Shown here in pieces: positions 39,880-48,109 of a stretch of 64,000 nucleotides of DNA (the stretch's first letter is position 1; every line of letters begins with the position of its first letter). The notes under the pieces were generated by a model. The model had not been told where the DNA came from, did not search any database, and saw only the letters and a program-made list of their open reading frames with translations. This DNA is from SAR202 cluster bacterium. Its GTDB lineage: Bacteria > Chloroflexota > Dehalococcoidia > Lucifugimonadales > GCA-2719675. The stretch spans positions 1-64,000 of the forward strand of contig VFGW01000006.1 in assembly GCA_009392295.1 (NCBI GenBank), written 5' to 3'. Position numbers and translations under genes: made by a program.

Positions 39880-39912
39880 ATTCATTTGAACCAAATTTAA
39901 ACTATTTAAGTT

Positions 39913-40374
39913 TTATTCAACAAATTCTATAGCACTTGCCCAGATCCATCCTTCTTGTCCAGTACTAATGATTCTAATTTTAAGTAACCCAGTAAAATAC
40001 TTATCCCCTACTGGATTTTCTTCTGATTTTATAACTGAATAGAAACAAGATGCTTCTCCAATTACTTCAATATTAGACTCTAATGAAATTTCAGAAGCTT
40101 CTTCTTGATTAATTGAACAAAAATCTTCTTTACCACCTCCCCTCCAATCAGGCTTAACTCTTATCAAAGCTTCTGTATAAGAAGGAAAAAGTAATACAGG
40201 TAAATCATAGTAAGGTTGATCTGGTCCTTCTTTGGAAGACAAAGCTTGGTTTGCAGCTTGAGCCGTAGGTTGTTTTAATACTGCAGTCTTGAATGATGTT
40301 TCTGTTCCGCCACAATACAAAACAAAAACTAAAACAAACATTGAAAATAAACCTAGTAATCTATTTCTCATCAT
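39913..40374 (-). CDS. Small lipoprotein, 'TGQEGW' family member B
   Basis: Signal with VLYC|GG; C-terminus LLKIRIISTGQEGWIWASAIEFVE. Confidence 0.75.
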   Translation of the reverse strand: MMRNRLLGLFSMFVLVFVLYCGGTETSFKTAVLKQPTAQAANQALSSKEGPDQPYYDLPVLLFPSYTEALIRVKPDWRGGGKEDFCSINQEEASEISLESNIEVIGEASCFYSVIKSEENPVGDKYFTGLLKIRIISTGQEGWIWASAIEFVE

Positions 40375-40461
40375 CTTCTCACTTTCTCAAAATGATAGAT
40401 AAAATTTGTACTTGCGATGTTAACAAAATTCACATGCAAAAAACAATGTTTTATATAATTC

Positions 40462-41451
40462 CTATTGAAAAGCTTGAATATTTTTCGCATTATTAAAAAA
40501 TATATCTTCAATATCATTAACAGATAGATTCATTAATACTGCTGCCTCTTTTAAAGCCATAATTGATTCATATCCCACTAATGTAGGAACGACTCCATTA
40601 ATATTATTTTGTTTTGAAAAATCCTGTAAAGTTTTAGCAGTCAACCAAATAAATTCATCAGCAATTCTGATACACCTCCCTAGAATATGAGATACAGGAA
40701 AATCTGAACCATAAAGTAGTCTTTGATGTCCAAATGAATTAATGATAGCTTGAAAAGCACCACTCTCTGTAATAGCAGATGTATCAAAAAAAATATTTTC
40801 ATGTCTTTGCAAAGAATCGATTCCATTAATTGTATTCCACGAATTAAAACCTCTACCAGCATGAGCAAGTATGATTATCATATTGGGATACTCTTTGGCA
40901 AAACGATTAATTACTTCTAAATTTTCTGGATCTGCTAAAGATTTTGGTTTAACAATATGTAATGTGATAGTCATTTTTTCAGTGTTAGCAAATTCTACTT
41001 GTTCTTCAGTTAAATATTCTTGAATCAGAGAATTTTGTGTGATTTTACGTTTAGAAAACAAATGGTAACATTTCAACCCCCTGAAACCATATATATCTAC
41101 CATAGTTTGAATTTGACGAACTGATGTTTGAGGAGAAATCAACATTTGATGAAAAAAACCAGGTTTTCCTCTAACTTCTTCTGCAATATATTTATTTGCC
41201 AAATCAAGATCTAAGGTTTTTCTAGGAAAAGGGAAACAATTAGCTTGAATTTCTCTACCCGGCAAAAATTGATCCATTATTTGTTCAAAAAAATTTATAC
41301 CAACATTTTGAGGAGTATTGATATTAGGTAAATCATGATTGTTCATATGTTTAGTATTATATAAATGAACATGTGCATCAAAAATTTTTGATGGTACAAA
41401 ATCTCGAATATTATTTATATAAAAGTCACTGTCTTGCGGAAAATCTATCAA
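40462..41451 (-). CDS. Amidohydrolase family protein
   Basis: KIFDAHVHLYN, ITLHIV, IIILAHAGRG, LLYGSDFPVSH. Confidence 0.88.
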   Translation of the reverse strand: MIDFPQDSDFYINNIRDFVPSKIFDAHVHLYNTKHMNNHDLPNINTPQNVGINFFEQIMDQFLPGREIQANCFPFPRKTLDLDLANKYIAEEVRGKPGFFHQMLISPQTSVRQIQTMVDIYGFRGLKCYHLFSKRKITQNSLIQEYLTEEQVEFANTEKMTITLHIVKPKSLADPENLEVINRFAKEYPNMIIILAHAGRGFNSWNTINGIDSLQRHENIFFDTSAITESGAFQAIINSFGHQRLLYGSDFPVSHILGRCIRIADEFIWLTAKTLQDFSKQNNINGVVPTLVGYESIMALKEAAVLMNLSVNDIEDIFFNNAKNIQAFQ

Positions 41452-41480
41452 ATTATTACACCTGTTAAAATACTCATATT

Positions 41481-42710
41481 CTATTCTAAACTTGGAAGAA
41501 TTGGTTTAACTTTTTTATAAACATAAAAAGAAATAAGTCCACAAAAAATTATTGTTATAATCCCATTAAAGGCAAATGCATCCCTTACAGTTGTGTGTTC
41601 TGCAACAGAACCAATTAATAGTCCTCCAAATGATGTCCCTGCCCAAGTCAACTGATATAAACTCATTACTCTTCCTCTAAATTTCTCATCTACTAAACTT
41701 TGAGTCAATGTGTTGTTGACTACCCCAAAAGACATCCCAACAATTCCTAAAAACCCAATTAATACTAAAGAAAAATTGATATCAGGTGCGTATGACAAAG
41801 CTAGAATTCCAAAACCAATCAACAAGGCAGAATTTGTATGGATGATTCCAAATAATCTTACTTTGGAATAGAAAGATAAAAATACAGTTCCTAGCAAACC
41901 ACCTAAACCTGCAGAAAACAGCATATAACTATATCCGTAGACACCAGTTCCTAAAGTAAGATCTGAAAAAGTGGGTAATAAAGTGGAATATGAAGTTCCG
42001 AAAATTCCAACTAATAACCCGGAAAACATTACCCAACCAATTACTCGATGATTCAAAATATAAAAAATCCCATCAATTAAATCTGATAAAATACTAGATT
42101 TTTCTGAAGAAAAGTTTTGTTTAATATTAGGCATAACTAAAAACATTATTACAGTTAAAACATAAGATATACCTACTAATAAAAATAAAGTTTCAATACC
42201 AAAATATTTTACGACAGGAGCAAAATATGCAGGACCAATTAATCCTGCACCACTAAACATAAAAGAATAAACTAGTATCGCATTTGGAACCTCTGATTTA
42301 GGAACCAAATTGGGTACAATTGCGGCCCTAGATGGTATATCAAAAGCCATTAGTGTACCAGTACATAATGTTATAATAATTAACTGCAACGGATTAATAT
42401 AATCTTGAAAAATTAAAAATCCAGTTATAAATGCAAAAAAAGCAAAACATCCTCTAGTAAAAGTAACTAATTTAAGCCTATCAACTCTATCCGCAACCAC
42501 TCCACCAAATACAGAAAAAAATAATAGAGGAATAGAGCCTGAAAGAGCTAATAATCCTAACATAAATGGGGAATTCGTTAATTCCTGCATTAACCATGAC
42601 CTACCGGCTCCTAATGCCCAAATACCTAAGTTTGAAAATGCATTGCCAATCCAAAAAATTGTATAGGATTTATGTTTAAATATTGAAATTACTGAAATAA
42701 AATTTTTCAT
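41481..42710 (-). CDS. MFS transporter
   Basis: FWIGNAFSNLGIWALGAGRSWLMQELTNSPFMLG, GGVVADRVDRLKL. Confidence 0.9.
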   Translation of the reverse strand: MKNFISVISIFKHKSYTIFWIGNAFSNLGIWALGAGRSWLMQELTNSPFMLGLLALSGSIPLLFFSVFGGVVADRVDRLKLVTFTRGCFAFFAFITGFLIFQDYINPLQLIIITLCTGTLMAFDIPSRAAIVPNLVPKSEVPNAILVYSFMFSGAGLIGPAYFAPVVKYFGIETLFLLVGISYVLTVIMFLVMPNIKQNFSSEKSSILSDLIDGIFYILNHRVIGWVMFSGLLVGIFGTSYSTLLPTFSDLTLGTGVYGYSYMLFSAGLGGLLGTVFLSFYSKVRLFGIIHTNSALLIGFGILALSYAPDINFSLVLIGFLGIVGMSFGVVNNTLTQSLVDEKFRGRVMSLYQLTWAGTSFGGLLIGSVAEHTTVRDAFAFNGIITIIFCGLISFYVYKKVKPILPSLE

Positions 42711-42825
42711 GAATTCGATTTTAATTCAATATTCAAATAATTTATACTTGTAAATTTAATAGAATTATTCATCAATAAAATTATACTCTTGAAGAATTTT
42801 ATTGTTAAATCAAATCAAGCTTTAA

Positions 42826-42834
42826 TGCTATAAT
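42826..42834 (+). promoter_or_regulatory. Putative extended -10 element (TGCTATAAT) upstream of the SDR gene
   Basis: Same AATGCTATAAT 11-mer as upstream of selD; predicts a TSS near 42841. Confidence 0.35.
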
Positions 42835-42867
42835 TTGATCAAAATTTAAGTAGTCTAATTAAGGAAG

Positions 42868-43688
42868 ATGAAATTATCAAAGATCTTAACGGAAAAGTAG
42901 CAATGATCACAGGGGCTGGCCGATTACGTGGAATTGGCAGGTCTACTGCTTTAGCTTTAGCAAAATCAGGTGCATCTGTTGCAGTATTAGATCTCTACAA
43001 AAATTTACCCTTCAAAGCAAATGATGAAATCAAAATTGGATGGACTGGAATTACCAGTTTAGAAAAAGAAATCACTCAATTAGGTAAATCAGCTATCGCA
43101 ATTAAATGTGATGTCACGAATAAAAAATCAGTTGCTCAGGCTGTTAGCCAAATAATCCGAAAATATGGAAAAATAGATATTCTAGTAAATAATGCTGCAT
43201 ATCCTAATGGGGCTGATAGAGTTAAAATGTCTGAATTAGAATTAGAAATTTTCCAAAAAGTAATGGCTGTAAAAGTCACTGGCAGTTTTTTGTGTACTCA
43301 AGCTGTTGCAGAATCTATGATTAAAAATAAAAATGGTGGGAAAATAATTACAATTGCTTCTGGTTCAGGTAAAAAAGGATTTGCAAAAAATCATCCATAC
43401 ACTGCAGCTTGCTTCGCACAAGTTGGAATGACACAATCCTTGGCAAAAGAGTTGGGCCCTCATGGTATTAACGTCAATTGTATTTGTCCAGGACCATTGC
43501 ATACAGCTAGAGTAGATCATAGTCTTAGTGAAATAGAATGGAAACAAGTGTGGGAAAATCTACCCTTAAAAAGCCCTGGAGATGAATCTTTTATAGCATC
43601 TTTTATTTCCTTTCTGTGTTCTGAATCAGCTTCTTGGATAACTGGTCAGGCAATAAATATAGATGGTGGGTCAATTTCAGAACACTAA
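42868..43688 (+). CDS. SDR family oxidoreductase; 5' end uncertain (apparent frameshift or non-AUG start)
   Basis: ORF-track ATG 42903 begins MITGAG, inside the usual first strand. In-frame upstream codons read IIKDLNGKVAMITGAGRLRGIG. ATG 42868, downstream of AAGGAAG, is out of frame by one base. Confidence 0.8.
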
Positions 43689-43728
43689 TCATAGGAAAAA
43701 GTTGTAAAATATTATTTTGGAGAACATA

Positions 43729-44400
43729 ATGAAAAAAGCTTTAATAGTGACTGGTGGCTGGGAGGGACACGAACCATACAAATCTGCCCAAATATTTAAT
43801 GAATTCTTAATCTCGTGTGGATATGAAACAAAAATATCAACTAACTTAGATGTTTATTTAAATATTGCAGAACTCAAATTAATGAACCTAATAGTACCAG
43901 TTTGGACTATGGGAGAAATCACCAGAAATCAAGAAAAAAATCTCCTTCAAGCTGTAGCTAGTGGTGTAGGTATTGCTGGATGGCACGGATGCATGGGAGA
44001 TTCATTTCGCCAAAGTACTGATTACCAATTCATGGTTGGTGGACAATGGGTAGCTCATCCTGGTGGAATCATAAATTATGATGTCCAAATAACCAACACA
44101 ACTGATCAAATCACAAAAGGCATATCCAATTTTAGTATTTGTACAGAGCAATATTACATGCATGTTGATCCATCCAATGAAGTTCTGGCTACAACTCAAT
44201 TCAAAGGTGATCAAATTATTAGTGATATAGCTCCTTATAAGTGTGAATGGATTACTGATAATATAATGCCTGTGGTGTGGAAAAGAAAATGGGGACAAGG
44301 AAAAGTTTTTTATAATTCTATAGGACATAAACTTTCAGATTTTGATGTGCCTGAAGTATTAGAAATTATCAAAAGAGGAATTCTCTGGGCCTCTAGATGA
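43729..44400 (+). CDS. ThuA domain-containing protein
   Basis: KKALIVTGGWEGHEPYKSAQIFNEFL, GVGIAGWHGCMGDSFR, GGQWVAHPGG. Confidence 0.9.
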   Translation: MKKALIVTGGWEGHEPYKSAQIFNEFLISCGYETKISTNLDVYLNIAELKLMNLIVPVWTMGEITRNQEKNLLQAVASGVGIAGWHGCMGDSFRQSTDYQFMVGGQWVAHPGGIINYDVQITNTTDQITKGISNFSICTEQYYMHVDPSNEVLATTQFKGDQIISDIAPYKCEWITDNIMPVVWKRKWGQGKVFYNSIGHKLSDFDVPEVLEIIKRGILWASR

Positions 44401-44418
44401 CTAAGAAGGATTTTGATT

Positions 44419-45447
44419 ATGAAGATAGGTGTCGTTGGATGTGGGAAAATTAGTGATCAGTATTTCCAATTTGCTCAAACTAGCAAAAAAATAAAAATTA
44501 TTTCATGTACTGATCAAATACTAGAAAAAGCCATACACCAAAGCACTAAATATTCAATTTCTTACTCAAAATCGATTGAAGAAATGTTACTTAATCCTGA
44601 AATAGACACCATTTTAAATTTAACGCCTCCAAAAGAACATAAAAAAATTACAATTAAGTCAATTAAATCATCAAAGCATGTCTATTCTGAAAAACCTTTG
44701 GGTATTAATTCAAAAGAATGCTATGAAATTTTAGAAGTCGCAAAAAAATTCAATAAACAAGTTTGCTCTGCTCCAGATACCTTTCTAGGAGCAGGAATTC
44801 AAAAATCTAAAAAAATAATAAAAAAAAATTCAATTGGCCAAATTGTACATGCTTCAGCATTTATGGTTTCACCAGGACATGAATATTGGCATCCAAATCC
44901 TGATTTATATTATGACATAGGGGGAGGACCAGACTTAGATATGGCGCCCTATTATCTCACTACATTGGTTTATCTGCTTGGAAAAGTAAAAAGAGTTACA
45001 GGATCACATAAAAAAACTTTTTCTACCCGAAAAATCCTAAGTGAACCCCGTAAAGGCGAAATCATTCAAGTTCAAGCACCAACTCATATTTCAAGTATTC
45101 TTGATTTTTATAATGGAGTAATATGTACAATGATTATGAGTTTTGATACACACGGTTCAACTTTGCCAAGAATAGAATTATATGGAACTAAAGGTACTTT
45201 ACACCTGCCTGACCCAAATTCTTTTGGTGGTCCATTAAAAATTATTAAACCCCAAGAAGAAAGCTGGGAAAACATTCCAATTTCAGAAAATACAGGCCAA
45301 AGAGGTATGGGATTAGAAGATATGGCTGATTCAATCAAAAACAACATAGTAGCCCAAACTCATTGCCAAAATGCAGCCCATGTTGTAAATATAATAGAAT
45401 CTGTAAGAATTTCTTCAGAAAAAAATCAACATATTTATTTAAATTAA
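44419..45447 (+). CDS. Gfo/Idh/MocA family oxidoreductase
   Basis: MKIGVVGCGKISDQYF, HVYSEKPLGIN, PDLDMAPYYLTTLVYLLG. Confidence 0.92.
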   Translation: MKIGVVGCGKISDQYFQFAQTSKKIKIISCTDQILEKAIHQSTKYSISYSKSIEEMLLNPEIDTILNLTPPKEHKKITIKSIKSSKHVYSEKPLGINSKECYEILEVAKKFNKQVCSAPDTFLGAGIQKSKKIIKKNSIGQIVHASAFMVSPGHEYWHPNPDLYYDIGGGPDLDMAPYYLTTLVYLLGKVKRVTGSHKKTFSTRKILSEPRKGEIIQVQAPTHISSILDFYNGVICTMIMSFDTHGSTLPRIELYGTKGTLHLPDPNSFGGPLKIIKPQEESWENIPISENTGQRGMGLEDMADSIKNNIVAQTHCQNAAHVVNIIESVRISSEKNQHIYLN

Positions 45448-45459
45448 TAGGTGAAAAAC

Positions 45460-46308
45460 ATGTCACAATTTCCAATCGTTGACTCACATGTACATCTTCT
45501 AGACACAAGTAATTTAACTTATCCATTTTTCAGTTCAAATCCAAATTTCAGCAACAAATATTTACCATCAGATTATTCAGAGCATATTGAAGATATCAAT
45601 GTTGAAAAAATTGTATTTTTAGAATGTAACGTACTAGCACATCAATCAGTTGATGAAGCAAAATGGATAGCATCATTATCAAATAAAGATCCTCGAATCC
45701 AATCGATAGTTGCTTACGCATCATTAGAAAATGGATCAAACTCTATTTCAGAATTAGAAAAACTTTCTGATATAAAAATAGTAAAAGGTATCAGAAGAAA
45801 TATTTTCCCTGAAAATAATGAATTCCATATCAGTAACGATTTTATTAAAGGCGTAAATTTACTTCCAAAATATAACTTTTCATTTGACATTTGCATATCT
45901 AGTTCTCATCTTCCAGGCACAATAGAACTTGTCAAATCTTGCCCAAATGTTTCATTTGTTTTAGATCATATTGGCAACCCCAAAATACTTGATAATGAAT
46001 TTGAAGATTGGTCTAAAAACATCACTAATCTATCAAAATTACCTAATATAGCTTGTAAATTATCTGGTGTTGTAACAAATGCTGATCACAAAAATTGGAA
46101 TGTTGAAAATATTAAACCTTATATATTCCATATAGTGGAAAGTTTTGGATTCGATAGAATTTTATTTGGTAGTGATTGGCCAGTAGTAACTCTAGCATCC
46201 AGTTATAAAAAATGGTTTAATTCACTTAATCAAATTCTAAGAGATATCTCTCCACATGAAAAAGAAAAACTATTTAAAAAAAATGCAGAAAAATTTTATA
46301 AAATGTGA
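45460..46308 (+). CDS. Amidohydrolase (2-pyrone-4,6-dicarboxylate hydrolase-like)
   Basis: FPIVDSHVHLLD, IQSIVAYASLE, VSFVLDHIGNP, RILFGSDWPV. Confidence 0.9.
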   Translation: MSQFPIVDSHVHLLDTSNLTYPFFSSNPNFSNKYLPSDYSEHIEDINVEKIVFLECNVLAHQSVDEAKWIASLSNKDPRIQSIVAYASLENGSNSISELEKLSDIKIVKGIRRNIFPENNEFHISNDFIKGVNLLPKYNFSFDICISSSHLPGTIELVKSCPNVSFVLDHIGNPKILDNEFEDWSKNITNLSKLPNIACKLSGVVTNADHKNWNVENIKPYIFHIVESFGFDRILFGSDWPVVTLASSYKKWFNSLNQILRDISPHEKEKLFKKNAEKFYKM

Positions 46309-46381
46309 TTTTTCACAAATCATTTTATGAATTGAATACAAATAAAATCAATTAAATATGTAAATGTAGATTTATATCCAT

Positions 46382-47239
46382 TTAACTAATTTTCGGGTAA
46401 TTTAATGGCAAACCTACCTCGGGGAAATCATACTTGGAAATATGCCATCTACCTAAATTTGCACTTAAAAAAATGTCAAGATTTTCACCACAAAATGCAA
46501 CATTTGTAGGGGCAGCCATCATAGTTCCAAAATAATCAATGGCTAGTACATTTAAATCACCTGAAACATCAAATTTGTAAATTATATCTGGCCTATAACA
46601 CGAAATATATAAATTACCTTTAATATCGAATGTTAGACCATCTGGCACTGTTCCTGGCAATTTGACAACAGTTTCAATATCTCCAGCTGAACCATCTGAA
46701 TTAATCTTAATTCTACAAACTCTAGGATTAATACTCATAGCAACATATAAATAATCTCCAATAGGACTAAGGCATATCCCATTTGGAAACTCATTCAATA
46801 TATCAGAAAAAATTTCACCATTCCCGCCTGGTAAAATTTTAAAAATCCTACCATTATTTTCCCTCCAAACACCAGAATCAGAAACAAATAAATTTCCAAA
46901 TTTATCAAAAGCAGGATAATTTGGAGAAGCAATCTTGTCAATTTCATTTCCATCTGAATAAACACTCAGTTCTCCACTCTGAGTCACCTTCATAACTGAA
47001 CCACTACATACATACAAATCTCCATCTCCACTCTGTGCTATACCTCCAACAAAATTTTTTGTATTCGCAATTTCTAAAAAAGTTCTATCATTGGTATCTA
47101 TTTTGTAAATTTGACCAGACTCACCACCTGCATAAGCATTTCCTTCGAGCCCACTAGTAATACATTCAGGATGATCTAAACCACTACCAAAACCTCCAAC
47201 AAAATAAGAAACATCTCGATCTACATTTAAAATACTCAT
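46382..47239 (-). CDS. SMP-30/gluconolactonase/LRE-like beta-propeller protein
   Basis: HPECITSGLEGNAYAGGESGQIYKI, FPNGICLSPIGDYLYVA, VPDGLTFDIKGNLYIS. Confidence 0.88.
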   Translation of the reverse strand: MSILNVDRDVSYFVGGFGSGLDHPECITSGLEGNAYAGGESGQIYKIDTNDRTFLEIANTKNFVGGIAQSGDGDLYVCSGSVMKVTQSGELSVYSDGNEIDKIASPNYPAFDKFGNLFVSDSGVWRENNGRIFKILPGGNGEIFSDILNEFPNGICLSPIGDYLYVAMSINPRVCRIKINSDGSAGDIETVVKLPGTVPDGLTFDIKGNLYISCYRPDIIYKFDVSGDLNVLAIDYFGTMMAAPTNVAFCGENLDIFLSANLGRWHISKYDFPEVGLPLNYPKIS

Positions 47240-47259
47240 TATCAAAACTCCTGAGAAAA

Positions 47260-47625
47260 TTAATTACTCACGACTTTTCCAGTCGAATTTCTTTTCGAAT
47301 AACCCAAATTAGATTTCTTATCATTTTTATTGATCACAGTTTTGCAAGCATCCAAACCTCGATCTCCAATACACAAAATAGTACCTAAAGCTATATAAGC
47401 AACATCAACAGCTTCATGTATAGCATGTTCCAAATTTCCTTTATTCAACTCTCTAGCAAATTCCCCTGACTCTTCTGATAACAACGATAATCTTTTACGT
47501 AAAAGATCTAAAGCCACAGAATCACTAGAAAAATCAACTGTATCTACTTGGAATCTCTCATGAAAAGACTCAACACTCTTAGCCAGCATAGAAATTGATT
47601 CAGAAAAATCTTCTTGATCACTCAT
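47260..47625 (-). CDS. MazG-like / phosphoribosyl-ATP pyrophosphohydrolase-like protein
   Basis: LLSEESGEFARELNKGN...AIHEAVDVAYIALG (EExxE...ExxD helix pair). Confidence 0.75.
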   Translation of the reverse strand: MSDQEDFSESISMLAKSVESFHERFQVDTVDFSSDSVALDLLRKRLSLLSEESGEFARELNKGNLEHAIHEAVDVAYIALGTILCIGDRGLDACKTVINKNDKKSNLGYSKRNSTGKVVSN

Positions 47626-47640
47626 ATTTAACTCCTCAAT

Positions 47641-47985
47641 TTAATCAACTAAAGTTCGTTCTACTTTACCTGTAGGGAAAATAGCTAATATACTTGCTTT
47701 AGCTCCAGATATATTTCTAAAACCATGTTTAATACCTGCAGGTGCATAAACAGTCTGTCCGGCTGAAACACTGACTATCTCATCTCCAATAACAGCTTCT
47801 AATTGACCTTCAGTAATAAACATAGCTTCCTCGGTTGGATGTAAATGTGTTGGCACTGTTGAATCAGTCTCAACATTTACCTCTGCAACTGATAATGAGT
47901 CAGATCCTGTTTCAGATGACACAATTCCATGCCTTTTTACTCCGGGACTTAATATTTCTGCATCACTTTTGTTTAAAATTGTCAT
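47641..47985 (-). CDS. Cupin domain protein
   Basis: VPTHLHPTEEAMFITEGQLEAVIGDE...GQTVYAPAGIKHGFRNIS. Confidence 0.9.
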   Translation of the reverse strand: MTILNKSDAEILSPGVKRHGIVSSETGSDSLSVAEVNVETDSTVPTHLHPTEEAMFITEGQLEAVIGDEIVSVSAGQTVYAPAGIKHGFRNISGAKASILAIFPTGKVERTLVD

Positions 47986-48109
47986 TTTCTTTCTCCTAAT
48001 AAATCATTTTCAATGATTGATATAACATAAGGCGTCACTGTAGAATACTACATGAAAGCAGTTGTATTGCAATATTAAATTTAATGAATAGCAATAATTG
48101 ATTCCTATA

